From Streptomyces aurantiacus JA 4570 (GTDB taxonomy: Bacteria > Actinomycetota > Actinomycetes > Streptomycetales > Streptomycetaceae): 64,000 bases of DNA. The position numbers and the translations under genes were made by a program. Under the pieces are notes generated by a model, which saw only the letters and a program-made list of their open reading frames with translations, made no database searches and had not been told where the DNA came from. The number at the start of each line of letters is the position of its first letter. The first letter of the stretch is position 1. Of the stretch, positions 18,332-26,223 are shown one piece after another. Location: assembly GCF_000414115.1 (NCBI RefSeq), contig NZ_AOPZ01000019.1:1-64000 (forward strand). The letters are read 5' to 3'.

Positions 18332-18849
18332 CGGCCGGTGCCTCCATAGACCACGGCCTCGTCGGAGTCCGAGTCGAGCCCGAAGGCGGTGTGCACGGCA
18401 CGCACGGCCTCGTTGACGTCATCGGCGCGCGTGACGACGGAAATCCGAATCTCCGAGGTCGAAATCAGCTCGATGTTCACGCCGGCGTCGCTGAGCGCCT
18501 CGAAGAAGGTCGCGGTAACACCCGGGTTGGTCTTCATCCCGGCGCCGACAAGCGAGATCTTCGCGATCTGGTCGTCGTACCGAAGGGAGTCGAATCCGAC
18601 TCCGGCCTTGGTCTTCTCCAGGGCCTCCATGGCCTTGGGACCTTCGGTCTTCGGCAGCGTGAAGGAAATGTCCGTCAGACCCGTCGAGGCGGCGGACACA
18701 TTCTGTACGACCATGTCGATGTTGACCTGGGCGTCGGCGATGGCCCGGAAGATCGAGGCGGCCTCGCCCGGCTTGTCCGGGACACCCACGACGGTGATCT
18801 TCGCCTCGGACGTGTCGTGCGCGACACCGGAGATGATGGCCTGCTCCAC
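18328..18849 (-). CDS. Probable internally initiated aspartate kinase beta subunit
   Basis: Within ask, codon 251 is GTG (start of [17 protein letters not shown]), preceded seven bases upstream by AAGGGGA, a good ribosome site. This matches the position where the beta subunit begins in the alpha2beta2 aspartokinases of Corynebacterium and other actinomycetes. The product would be about 173 residues holding just the two ACT regulatory domains. It is inferred from position and ribosome site only. Confidence 0.55.
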   Translation of the reverse strand: MEQAIISGVAHDTSEAKITVVGVPDKPGEAASIFRAIADAQVNIDMVVQNVSAASTGLTDISFTLPKTEGPKAMEALEKTKAGVGFDSLRYDDQIAKISLVGAGMKTNPGVTATFFEALSDAGVNIELISTSEIRISVVTRADDVNEAVRAVHTAFGLDSDSDEAVVYGGTGR

Positions 18850-19599
18850 CTTGCGGTCCCCTTGCGGTTCGTTGCTGACCCACGTGCCCTGAAGCCCCGA
18901 GAACGAGGACCGCACGTGAATCGGGATGTTGTAACGGCGGGCGTACTCCACGCAGCGGTGGAGCAGCACCTTGGACCCGGAACTGGCGAGCTCCAGCATG
19001 TCCTCGAAGCTGATCCACTCGATCTTCCGGGCCTTCTTCACGACCCGCGGATCGGCGGTGAAGACACCGTCCACGTCCGTATAGATCTCGCAGACTTCCG
19101 CGTCGAGCGCGGCGGCGAGGGCCACGGCCGTGGTGTCGGAACCGCCACGGCCCAGCGTGGTGATGTTCTTGCCCTCCTGGCTGACGCCCTGGAACCCGGC
19201 GACGATGGCGATATTGCCCTCGTCGATCGAGGTCCTGATCCGCCCGGGGGTCACATCGATGATCCGCGCTTTGTTGTGAACCGAGTCGGTGATGACACCG
19301 GCCTGGCTGCCGGTGAACGACTGGGCCGCGTGGCCCAGGTTTTTGATCGCCATGGCCAGCAGGGCCATGGAGATCCGCTCTCCGGCGGTCAGCAGCATGT
19401 CGAATTCACGCCCGGCAGGAATCGGCGATACCTGTCCGGCGAGATCGATCAACTCATCCGTCGTGTCACCCATCGCGGACACCACGACAACGACCTGGTG
19501 GCCGTTCTTCTTGGCGTCGACAATCCTCTTGGCGACCCGCTTGATGCCCTCGGCATCGGCTACGGAGGAGCCTCCGTACTTCTGCACGACAAGGCCCAC
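18328..19599 (-). CDS. ask: Aspartate kinase (alpha subunit and full frame)
   Basis: The first enzyme of the aspartate pathway, 423 residues. The kinase domain (1-250) opens with the conserved [12 protein letters not shown] and has [11 protein letters not shown] and [19 protein letters not shown]. Two ACT domains fill the C-terminus ([41 protein letters not shown]), the site of concerted lysine/threonine feedback in this family. As in Corynebacterium, a beta subunit is probably made from an internal start in the same frame (see 18849). It is the promoter-proximal gene of ask-asd. An inverted repeat lies about 85 bases upstream of the start. Confidence 0.95.
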   Translation of the reverse strand: MGLVVQKYGGSSVADAEGIKRVAKRIVDAKKNGHQVVVVVSAMGDTTDELIDLAGQVSPIPAGREFDMLLTAGERISMALLAMAIKNLGHAAQSFTGSQAGVITDSVHNKARIIDVTPGRIRTSIDEGNIAIVAGFQGVSQEGKNITTLGRGGSDTTAVALAAALDAEVCEIYTDVDGVFTADPRVVKKARKIEWISFEDMLELASSGSKVLLHRCVEYARRYNIPIHVRSSFSGLQGTWVSNEPQGDRKVEQAIISGVAHDTSEAKITVVGVPDKPGEAASIFRAIADAQVNIDMVVQNVSAASTGLTDISFTLPKTEGPKAMEALEKTKAGVGFDSLRYDDQIAKISLVGAGMKTNPGVTATFFEALSDAGVNIELISTSEIRISVVTRADDVNEAVRAVHTAFGLDSDSDEAVVYGGTGR

Positions 19600-19683
19600 G
19601 TGCGCTCCTCGCTCAGTTACGTCTCTTACCGCACTGCTGCGGTCGGCTCAGTCTAACGAGCGGCCGAAATCCGCCCCGCGCAT

Positions 19684-19717
19684 ATCACATCGTGAGATGT
19701 CCCGCTCACGACGTGAT
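19684..19717. promoter_or_regulatory. 13-bp inverted repeat upstream of ask
   Basis: ATCACATCGTGAG (19684-19696) and CTCACGACGTGAT (19705-19717) are complementary with one mismatch, around an eight-base loop. It lies 85-118 bases upstream of ask and about 107 bases beyond the Uma2 stop, all on the minus strand. It could be an operator controlling ask-asd or the Uma2 terminator; the lack of a T-tract favours an operator slightly. Confidence 0.45.
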
Positions 19718-19823
19718 CACCGGGGCTGTCCGTTCTCCGGCCGCTCCGCGAAGGCACATGCCCGCCGAGGAGCGGCCCACTCCGGAAAGTGGGGTGGCTC
19801 ACAGCCGCCCGGCGGACCCGGGC

Positions 19824-20402
19824 CTAGTCCCCGTAGTCCTTGAGCTTGCGCGTGTCCAAGGTGATGCCGACGGGGTCCGGCAGCTCGACGGTGTCGCCGA
19901 ACGGCCGCCGGATGAGGCTGCGGTACTTCCCGTCCTCCAGGTCGGCGTGCACTTGGACCTCGGCGGCATCGCGGTCGACGAGCAGATATACGGGGATGCC
20001 GGAGGCGGCGTAGGCGGCGGGCTTCTCCACGTGGTCGCGCTGGTCGGCGTCACGATCGTAGGAAGTGACCTCCACGGCCATCAACACGCCTGCGGGATCG
20101 GCCCATCGGCCCTGCCCCACGAAGTTCTCGTCCGGCGCGAGTACACCGTCCGGGATGGCCCGCCCCTTCCGGTACCCGTTGACCTTGAGTCCCTGTTCGG
20201 GGAACAGGGACAGCTCGGGGCGCCGCTGCATGCAGTACTTGATCAGCCACATGACGATCTGGCCATGGGAACCGTCCGGCACCGGCTTGACCTGGACCTT
20301 TCCATTGATGAACTCCAGCCGCACGGTCTCGGGCGCGCGGCGGGCCAGCTCCTCGAATTCCTCGACGGACATCTGGGGCCGGTCCGTGGTCCTGGGGGTC
20401 AT
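19824..20402 (-). CDS. Uma2 family (DUF820) endonuclease-like protein
   Basis: A 192-residue protein of the Uma2/DUF820 family, a PD-(D/E)xK nuclease fold very abundant in Streptomyces with unknown cellular role. MSVEEFEELARRAPETVRLEFINGKV is the typical opening (Glu of the motif in LEFING). PDGVLAPDENF and LMAVEVTSYDRDADQRDHVEKPAAYA hold the catalytic-type P-D and E-V-x(n)-K residues, and IPVYLLVDRD follows. ATG at 20402 has AAGGAGG seven bases upstream; the longer open frame to 20867 is antisense-type noise. It may share a transcript with the HTH gene upstream. Confidence 0.85.
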   Translation of the reverse strand: MTPRTTDRPQMSVEEFEELARRAPETVRLEFINGKVQVKPVPDGSHGQIVMWLIKYCMQRRPELSLFPEQGLKVNGYRKGRAIPDGVLAPDENFVGQGRWADPAGVLMAVEVTSYDRDADQRDHVEKPAAYAASGIPVYLLVDRDAAEVQVHADLEDGKYRSLIRRPFGDTVELPDPVGITLDTRKLKDYGD

Positions 20403-20452
20403 GGCGTCGCCTCCTTGACTCCATGGTGCCCGGACCGGCACGTCTCGCACGC

Positions 20453-21481
20453 TCATGCGCCACCTCGCCGGGGGCGCAGACCCGCGGCGCGCCGCAGCTC
20501 CTCGACCCGCTCGGTGACGTCGACCGGGCCCTCGGCCTGCAGGGTCTGGCGGGAGGCGGGCAGGAAGGTCGCCGGGACGCACCCGGGCGGCGGCCCCGGC
20601 TCGTCCAGGCCGCACCCCGCGCGGCACTCGGCGCAGAGCCCGTTGACCAGCGGCACGGCCGTCTCCGGCTCCTCGCAGAGGCCGCAGACGAATACGGCGC
20701 GCGTGACGCGTGCGCGGGCGGCGGGCCGGTGCTTGGCCGGGGGCTTCGGGGGCATCTTGCTCTCCAGTCGACTGCGGGCGAGTCCGCCCGGGTTGGTGAC
20801 GGTCGGCGGTAATCCGGCCGTTAGGGCGTGGGTCAGTTCGGCGGGGGTGGCACCGCGCGCGAGCCACTCGACGGCGAGGGGTTCCAGGGCCGCGCAGTCG
20901 CCCTCGGAGAGGGCCAGCCTGCGGTCGGCGGCACGGAGTTGGGCCAGCGTGCGGTGCGCGACGCTGGGCTCTTCGGCGGCGCCCTCCGGCTCCGGCGGCG
21001 GCTCCGGGTCCGGGTCCGGATCCAGGTCCGGCTCCGCCTCGTCCGCTCGGGCCAGGCCCGGCTGATGGTCATGCGTTACGTCGCGCCCGTGCCGCGCCCG
21101 TACGAATTCCGCCCACCACTCCTCGGACCTGCGCAGACGCGACCAGTACGTCCTGGTCACCCAGCGCATCGAGTTGTCCTCGACGGTGAGGTGTTCCTTG
21201 ATCCAGCGGAGGTGACCCGCCTCCGTCAGGCGGCCCATGGACGTACGGACAGCCTGCTGACCGTAGCGAGGGTGCTCGGCGGCGATGACCTTGTGGCCCA
21301 TCGCGGCGCCGGTGGGCAGCTCGTCGATGAACGCCGCGAGTTCGGCCTCACGCGGGGCCAGGTGTGCGAAATCTGCTTCTGCGTACGGGGGTTCGTCACC
21401 CGCGTGACGTTTGCCGTAGCCCGTTTTGGCCATCGGGTGGGACGGGGACGGCAGGGCGGCATTAGAGTTGGCGTAAGCCAC
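20453..21481 (-). CDS. Winged-helix regulator with C-terminal zinc-ribbon-like segment
   Basis: A protein of about 342 residues. The N-terminal third (HLAPREAELAAFIDELPTGA, VRTSMGRLTEAGHLRWI) resembles MarR-type winged helices found in Streptomyces replication or plasmid-like regulators. The middle is acidic and repetitive (DPDPDPEPPPEPEG). A later Cys-rich stretch (VCGLCEEPETAVPLVNGLCAECRAGC) looks like a metal-binding ribbon. GTG at 21481 with GGAGA seven bases upstream is chosen; ATG at 21433 is an alternative. The function is unknown; DNA binding is likely. Divergent from a cold-shock gene. Confidence 0.62.
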   Translation of the reverse strand: MAYANSNAALPSPSHPMAKTGYGKRHAGDEPPYAEADFAHLAPREAELAAFIDELPTGAAMGHKVIAAEHPRYGQQAVRTSMGRLTEAGHLRWIKEHLTVEDNSMRWVTRTYWSRLRRSEEWWAEFVRARHGRDVTHDHQPGLARADEAEPDLDPDPDPEPPPEPEGAAEEPSVAHRTLAQLRAADRRLALSEGDCAALEPLAVEWLARGATPAELTHALTAGLPPTVTNPGGLARSRLESKMPPKPPAKHRPAARARVTRAVFVCGLCEEPETAVPLVNGLCAECRAGCGLDEPGPPPGCVPATFLPASRQTLQAEGPVDVTERVEELRRAAGLRPRRGGA

Positions 21482-21650
21482 GATCGAGTCTCCGTCGATC
21501 CGTAGGTCTAGGCCCCGATCCCGGTGTTGGCGCACCGGCCGGGGCCGTTCTTTTGCCGCGAACCTAGGGCGGCTTTACGTTCCGAAGCAAGCTGACCACG
21601 AAACGTCACCCTCGCGAGTGATGGAGCCTTCAACTCCCGTAGGGGGCAGG

Positions 21651-21677
21651 TTGGTTGGGTTGCCCAAACCCAACCAA
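21651..21677. promoter_or_regulatory. Perfect 11-bp inverted repeat upstream of the cold-shock gene
   Basis: TTGGTTGGGTT (21651-21661) and AACCCAACCAA (21667-21677) are exactly complementary around GCCCA. The repeat is less GC-rich than its surroundings and sits in a 372-base divergent gap between the winged-helix gene and the cold-shock gene. No gene lies in the rest of this gap; a second imperfect hairpin around TCCCGGGGCTCAAGCTCCGG follows at about 21713-21733. It may be an operator for the adjacent HTH protein or a 5' leader hairpin of the cold-shock mRNA. Confidence 0.5.
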
Positions 21678-21853
21678 TACCCAGGAAAGGGCTCGGGTCC
21701 CGAAGCCCGGATCCCGGGGCTCAAGCTCCGGGACGACCTGCGGAAAGCCCCGCCTTCCCGCCCTCCCGAACCGGCCAACTTGCCTAGATCATCTGGGCCG
21801 GGCGCCACGCAGGCGGGACTATGAGGTCCCAACTACCAGCACAGGGAGTCCCG

Positions 21854-22063
21854 GTGGCAAAGCTCCAGGGCCAGGTCAAGTGGTTCAACGAGTCGAAGGG
21901 GTTCGGCTTCATCACCCCGGCCGACGGCAGCAAGGATGTCTTCGTCCACTTCTCCGCCATCCAAGGCAACGGGTTCAAGACACTCGCGGAGGGCCAGAAC
22001 GTGGAGTTCGAGATCCAGGACGGCCAGAAGGGGCCGAGCGCGGTCAACGTCACCGCTGTTTAA
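21854..22063 (+). CDS. Cold-shock domain protein (CspA family)
   Basis: A 69-residue single OB-fold RNA/DNA-binding protein. Both nucleic-acid-binding motifs are intact: RNP1 is KGFGFIT and RNP2 is VFVHFSAI; the N-terminal [12 protein letters not shown] is typical. It acts as an RNA chaperone in cold or growth transitions. GTG at 21854 has GGGAG five bases upstream. The 372-base leader region with hairpins is compatible with post-transcriptional control. Its TAA overlaps the stop codon of the gene facing it. Confidence 0.92.
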   Translation: MAKLQGQVKWFNESKGFGFITPADGSKDVFVHFSAIQGNGFKTLAEGQNVEFEIQDGQKGPSAVNVTAV

Positions 22064-22668
22064 CCGTGGTGCCGGACGCACCCGCCGTCGGCACGCACAA
22101 CGAGCCTGCCGCTGTAGTAGTCCGGCCCGAATACCAGGTCGATGCCGTCCTCGTCGGTGGTTCGGATTCCGCTCGGACCACCGCCGGGCTCGCCCTTCTC
22201 GCGGGCGGGAAGGCTCTTCACCGTGAGCCCCCGCGCGGTCCACGCACGGCGCAGGCTCTGCACTGCCCTGCCGTAGGCATTGCGGTCCTTGAACTCCAGG
22301 TCCCAGCTGTACACCGGCTGCTGACGGATGACGTCGCCGCTGTCGTAGCCGATGTCGTCCACGCAGGACGTGCTGCTCTCCTCCTTGTCGGCGGTGCCCT
22401 CCAGCGTCGCGCCGGGAAGAGTGCCGGCCAGACGCGGTGCGGGCTTCAGCTGCCTGATGGCGAGCATGCCCGCCTCCTTCGTCGCACGCACACGGCTGCG
22501 GTAGTCGTCTGCCGACCGGACCGGCCCTCCCGCCATGGACTGCCAGGTCTGAAAGGCGAACACCGCGCCCCCGGTCACCAAGAGACCAAGGATCACGGCA
22601 CCCACCAGGCAGCCGTGCTTGGCCGTGCCGGCCGGCGGAGGGGAAGAGGCGGTGGCGGTCGTAGGCAT
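22060..22668 (-). CDS. Hypothetical membrane-anchored protein
   Basis: A 202-residue protein with one N-terminal membrane helix ([24 protein letters not shown], about 19-42) and an extracytoplasmic domain not assigned to a family. Two cysteines ([14 protein letters not shown] and DGGCVRHHG) could form a disulfide. [25 protein letters not shown] suggests a mixed alpha/beta domain as found in small Streptomyces lipoprotein-like hypotheticals. It converges with the cold-shock gene, the two stop codons overlapping at 22060-22063. Confidence 0.62.
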   Translation of the reverse strand: MPTTATASSPPPAGTAKHGCLVGAVILGLLVTGGAVFAFQTWQSMAGGPVRSADDYRSRVRATKEAGMLAIRQLKPAPRLAGTLPGATLEGTADKEESSTSCVDDIGYDSGDVIRQQPVYSWDLEFKDRNAYGRAVQSLRRAWTARGLTVKSLPAREKGEPGGGPSGIRTTDEDGIDLVFGPDYYSGRLVVRADGGCVRHHG

Positions 22669-22734
22669 GGATCCGATCCAAGCCGAGCACGGTGCCCGCT
22701 CACAGGGCTGAAGTACTCACCGGGTTCTGTGTAC

Positions 22735-22866
22735 TCCCGCTCAGCACATCGCGGCGCCACGACATCGTCACCAGCGACGGGCAACGGTCACTGACCAGCC
22801 GACGCGCGTACGCCTCGGCCTGCAACAGCCCGGGGATCAGGGCGACTTCGTACCACCACAGACCGA
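22735..22866 (-). pseudogene. Remnant of a DUF5753 (Scr1-type) HTH regulator gene
   Basis: WWYEVALIPGLLQAEAYARR is a diagnostic piece of the DUF5753 domain that follows an Xre HTH in many Streptomyces regulators. The N-terminal HTH is missing, and after RCPSLV the reading continues in another frame (DDVVAPRCAERE), which indicates a frameshift. No full-length frame exists on either side. This is a degraded fragment, with a junction to unrelated sequence near 22870. Confidence 0.6.
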
Positions 22867-22918
22867 TCGCCGGTGGAGGACGTGTACGCGGAGCGGACTT
22901 GCTGCCGGGAAGCCCGTA

Positions 22919-23112
22919 ACAGCGCGCAGCTCCCGCGCCTGATCCGGCAGGCACGGGCGAGCGGTGTGGCCCGGCACATCGGCCCGGGCCGCGACAGCTG
23001 GTCGACGGTGCACATCGACGACGTGACGGACCTGTACGCGACGGCACTTGAGGCCGCCCCGCCCGGCTCCTTCTACTTCGTAGAGAACGGCGAGACGGAC
23101 TTCGCCGCCTAA
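22919..23112 (+). pseudogene. Remnant of an NAD-dependent epimerase/dehydratase gene
   Basis: AQLPRLIRQARASGVARHIG, then WSTVHIDDVTDLYATALEAA and GSFYFVENGE, match the C-terminal half of SDR-type NAD-dependent epimerases. The Rossmann N-terminus and catalytic YxxxK are absent, and translation stops at TAA 23110-23112 where relatives continue. The fragment lies between two other remnants, so deletions or recombination have assembled this stretch. Confidence 0.65.
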
Positions 23113-23114
23113 CG

Positions 23115-23633
23115 GCCCCTTCCACTGTCTGTGCCGCCGCCGTCGGCATTTCAGGCATCGGCATCGCCAATGCCGCTGCCGCCGACGATGCCCGCCCGAC
23201 ATCCGCCGTCGCTGTCGACGGCGCCACCGAGCAGCAGCTCGACGAACTCGCCGGCTACCTCGAAGCGATCTTCGAGGGCCGGATTTACGACGCCGACGGC
23301 AAGTTCGACTACGACAAGACTCGTGCCGAGTACGGCTCGGAGCTCGCGGACGCCCTGGCCCAGGAGTTCGCGACCAGCGACAGCTCGGCGCACAAGCGCG
23401 TCAAGCGCAGCTACACGTCCTGTGTCCTCAAGGGCGTCGGACTCGGCGGCATCCTGGGATCCAGCACCGCCATCGTGAACGCCGTCAAGGGCCATCACTG
23501 GAAGCAGGCCGCCAAGCTGATCACGAAGGAAGCCGCCAAGCGAGGCATCAAGATCGGGGTCAAGGGTGGCGTGGCCGGTCTCGCCGCCGCCCTGGGCGGT
23601 TATGCCGTTTGGTGCGCCATGCCGTGGAGCTGA
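23115..23633 (+). pseudogene. Start-less secreted protein with glycine-rich, bacteriocin-like C-terminus
   Basis: The frame is open from 23052 to TGA 23631-23633 but has no ATG, GTG or TTG until near the end. It reads RRLTAPSTVCAAAVGISGIG then ANAAAADDARP: a signal peptide with an Arg pair and an Ala-x-Ala site, lacking only its first residues. The mature part has an acidic helical segment (EQQLDELAGYLEAIFEGRIY), then a basic SYTSCVLKGVGLGGILG, KQAAKLITKEAAKRGIKIG and a glycine-zipper end GGVAGLAAALGGYAVWC. Two cysteines bracket the hydrophobic segment. It resembles small pore-forming bacteriocins in layout, not in a named family. The 5' end was probably lost at the epimerase junction. Confidence 0.5.
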
Positions 23634-23713
23634 TCGCCGTGCGCGCTGCGAGCACGGAATCGTAGCCGCGCGTCAGAGCCCGGTGGGCAGCGACAGACCT
23701 GCCCGCCGGGTTT

Positions 23714-24022
23714 CTACGGAACTTCTCCTTGAACCACATGGCGAAGGTGCGCGAGGTATTCCGCAAATCGCTCACGGCCCGGCTCCGAGAGTCGGACCTG
23801 TGTGACCACACGCCGCTGCTCGCGTAGCTTCGCGATCTCGACCAGTTCTTCCTTCTCCAGAATTCCCAACTGCCGGGACAGCTCGGCGGCCGAGAGGTCG
23901 AGCGCTTCCCGCAGATCGGCGAAACTGACCTGCTGGACATGGCGCAATGAGCCGAGAATCGCCAACCGAACCGGCGAGTGCATCACCGTCACCAGGTGGG
24001 TGCGCGGATGGCCGTTGCTCAT
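23714..24022 (-). CDS. Small winged-helix transcriptional regulator
   Basis: A 102-residue winged-helix protein of the ArsR/MarR-like type. The core reads HSPVRLAILGSLRHVQQVSF, ADLREALDLSAAELSRQLGI as recognition helix, and a wing LREQRRVVTQVRLSEPGRE. No metal-binding Cys motif is present, so it is not a classical metal sensor. ATG at 24022 has GGAGG eight bases upstream; the GGAGG and stop codon of the upstream membrane gene overlap this ribosome site (TGA at 24027-24025), so the pair is translationally coupled. The regulator probably controls its own operon. Confidence 0.75.
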   Translation of the reverse strand: MSNGHPRTHLVTVMHSPVRLAILGSLRHVQQVSFADLREALDLSAAELSRQLGILEKEELVEIAKLREQRRVVTQVRLSEPGRERFAEYLAHLRHVVQGEVP

Positions 24023-24024
24023 AC

Positions 24025-24435
24025 TCAGCGCCTCCACCGCAGCACAAGATAGGCCAGCAGGCCGGCAGTCGGCAGAGCCGCCGCCGCGAGGGACGCACCG
24101 AGCGAAGCCGGATCATCCCAAAGGATCTTGGAGCCCGGAGCACCCAGCATCATCGTGGCAAAGACCACCGCCGCGTTCTCCGTCTTGGTGTGGGGCCGGC
24201 GGCGGGTGGCACTCAAGTGAAACCAGTACCACGCCATCATCAGCGCCACTGCCGCGACCAGAACGAGGACCCCCACCACCGTGGGGATGTCGCTCGCTCC
24301 GGCCGCGGCCACGCCGGCGAACAAGACTGCCGCAGAGGCCACACCCAGCACTCGCTCGCGGGCCGAAGCGGACTTGTTCAACTTCGGCGCTCCCTCAATG
24401 ACGCCAAGCCGACCGGCTGCATCAAGCTCTTCCAC
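24025..24435 (-). CDS. Four-helix membrane protein coupled to the winged-helix gene
   Basis: A 136-residue protein with four hydrophobic segments (VLGVASAAVLFAGVAAAG; TVVGVLVLVAAVALMMAWYW; NAAVVFATMMLGAPG; ASLAAAALPTAGLLAYLVL). A short cytoplasmic N-terminus precedes them. No family is recognised. GTG at 24435, or TTG at 24438, follows AGGGGAG; the frame extends to 24504 without better support. It is the first gene of a two-gene unit with the winged-helix regulator. A role as an immunity or sensor protein is a guess from context. Confidence 0.6.
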   Translation of the reverse strand: MEELDAAGRLGVIEGAPKLNKSASARERVLGVASAAVLFAGVAAAGASDIPTVVGVLVLVAAVALMMAWYWFHLSATRRRPHTKTENAAVVFATMMLGAPGSKILWDDPASLGASLAAAALPTAGLLAYLVLRWRR

Positions 24436-24551
24436 CAAGACTGATCGCTCCCCTGGGACGCTCTTTCCAGTTACAAGAGTCGCATCCAGTTTCCAAAAGC
24501 GCAACTAACAGTCGGCGGCGCCTGATCGCGGTCACGGGAAGGCCCCGTACG

Positions 24552-25292
24552 TCAGGAGCAGGGCTTGTAGAAGTGCTTCCAGCCGGTGGTGGGCATGGTC
24601 GGGGGCTCGGCCGGGGTGCCGGTCTCGCCGTACTGCTGTTGCAGGTCGTAGTCGTACTTGCCGGGGCCTGTGCGCGGCTTCGTCACGCGGATGCTGCGCT
24701 CCCACACGCCGTCACCGGCGTTGTTGAGGACCGCGAGGTCCGGGTACGCGTCGCCGCCGTAGTTGGCGACGCGTATCTGCTTGGCCTCGCCCTGGGTGCC
24801 GATGTCCAGCTTCCGCGCGGCGGCCGAGGCCAGGTTCGCGCGCTTGAGCGGGCCCGGGCGGTACTGCGAGACGCGGGCCGTCGCGGGGTCGTCCACGCCG
24901 GACGGCTTGACGATGTTGACGACCAGGTCGAGCTTGCCGTCCTTCTGGAAGTCGGCGACCGCGGCGGTCGTGACCTCTCCGCTCCTGGCGCCGACCAGCT
25001 TGCTGACGGCGTGCTTGGTGCCGAACGAGCCGCTCGCGGTCCCCCACTGGACCGTCATCTTGGTGCCGGTGTGCCCGGGGTTCGAGATCTTGTCGGGCCG
25101 GCCGTCGCCGTCGAGGTCGCCGATCAGCGTGGTGGCGCCCGCCAGGCACGGGGCCGCGGCGGCCTTGCCGGACCGTTCCGCGCCGCCCGAGGCCGGCGAC
25201 TCGGCCGCACCGGCCTGGTAACCGGCGGCGGTCAGGGTCAGGGCGGCAGCCGCGATCGGCGCGGCGATCAGACGTGAGCGCTTGCGAAGCAT
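24552..25292 (-). CDS. Secreted FG-GAP/VCBS-repeat protein
   Basis: A 246-residue exported protein. The N-terminus is a Sec or Tat-like signal peptide (MLRKRSRLIAAPIAAAALTL, cleavage near AGAAES). Two or three FG-GAP-type repeats follow with Ca-binding DxDxDG loops: LIGDLDGDGRPDKIS, VADFQKDGKLDLVVN and VANYGGDAYPDLAVLNN. Such repeats form beta-propeller blades and often mediate adhesion. Cys at APCLAGATT and at the terminal KPCS may pair. ATG at 25292 is preceded by AGGAG. Probably monocistronic. Confidence 0.8.
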   Translation of the reverse strand: MLRKRSRLIAAPIAAAALTLTAAGYQAGAAESPASGGAERSGKAAAAPCLAGATTLIGDLDGDGRPDKISNPGHTGTKMTVQWGTASGSFGTKHAVSKLVGARSGEVTTAAVADFQKDGKLDLVVNIVKPSGVDDPATARVSQYRPGPLKRANLASAAARKLDIGTQGEAKQIRVANYGGDAYPDLAVLNNAGDGVWERSIRVTKPRTGPGKYDYDLQQQYGETGTPAEPPTMPTTGWKHFYKPCS

Positions 25293-25586
25293 CTACGAAC
25301 TCCTCGTGTCGTTGCTGCTGGGCCGTTGAGCCCGCGGTCCAGCCTGTGGGGTGAGCCGCCCAAACCGCGAAGAAATCCGGGCAGTTCGGGACACTGGAAC
25401 GCAAACACAGGCTGTGGCCTGCCCAAACGTGGGGTGCCTGGAATGCGAACATGGGACGCTCCGGGCCACGAAAACCGCCGCCGACCGATGAGTTTCCGCG
25501 GGGTCCGCGGTCTGAGTACGTGACTGGGATGGTTGGACACGAGAGCCGGACGCAAGAGCCTGGCCCTGGACACTGAGGAACCTGAC

Positions 25587-26159
25587 ATGCGTACCTTGAT
25601 CAGCACTGCCTTCATCTCGCTCGACGGCGTCGTGGAGGCCCCCGGCGGCGAGCCCGGCTACCGCAACACCGGATGGACCTTCAAGGAAGTCGAGTTCCTG
25701 CCCGAGGCGTACGAGATCAAGGGCCGTGAGCAGGGCGAGGCCGCCGCGTTGCTCCTGGGCCGGGTCAGCTACGAGGCGTTCAGCCCGGTGTGGCCCGCCA
25801 TGGAGGAGTTCGCCGACTACAAGGTGATGCCGAAGTACGTCGTCTCCACCACCCTCACCGAGGGCGACCTGGTGACGAACTGGGGCGAGACGACGATCCT
25901 GCGCTCACTCGACGACGTCGCCGCGCTGAAGGAGACCGAGGGCGGCCCGATCATCGTCCACGGCAGCGCCTCCCTGAACCAGGCCCTCTCGGACGCCGGC
26001 CTGATCGACCGCTACCACCTGCTCGTCTTCCCGCTCCTGCTCGGCGCGGGCAAGCGGCTCTTCAGCAGCACGGACAAGGACACCCAGAAGCTGAAGCTCG
26101 TCGAGTACGAGGCGTACGCCAACGGCCTGCAGAAGAACGTCTTCGACGTCGTCCGCTAA
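25587..26159 (+). CDS. RibD C-terminal/dihydrofolate reductase-like protein
   Basis: A 190-residue protein of the RibD-C family, with the fold of dihydrofolate reductase but usually of unknown function in actinomycetes. The opening RTLISTAFISLDGVVEAPGG, the LLLGRVSYEAFSPVWP segment (NADPH-binding region) and the ending LLVFPLLLGAGKRLFSS are the family signatures. ATG at 25587 has TGAGGAAC six bases upstream. It is divergent from the FG-GAP gene; the 294-base gap holds imperfect direct repeats (GCCCAAAC and CTGGAAYGCRAACA, each twice) but no gene. Confidence 0.85.
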   Translation: MRTLISTAFISLDGVVEAPGGEPGYRNTGWTFKEVEFLPEAYEIKGREQGEAAALLLGRVSYEAFSPVWPAMEEFADYKVMPKYVVSTTLTEGDLVTNWGETTILRSLDDVAALKETEGGPIIVHGSASLNQALSDAGLIDRYHLLVFPLLLGAGKRLFSSTDKDTQKLKLVEYEAYANGLQKNVFDVVR

Positions 26160-26223
26160 CCGCTCGGGCGGCCACTCCGGCGGCCGCCCCCGGGGCCACT
26201 GCCGAAGTCGCCCCGGCCGTCGG

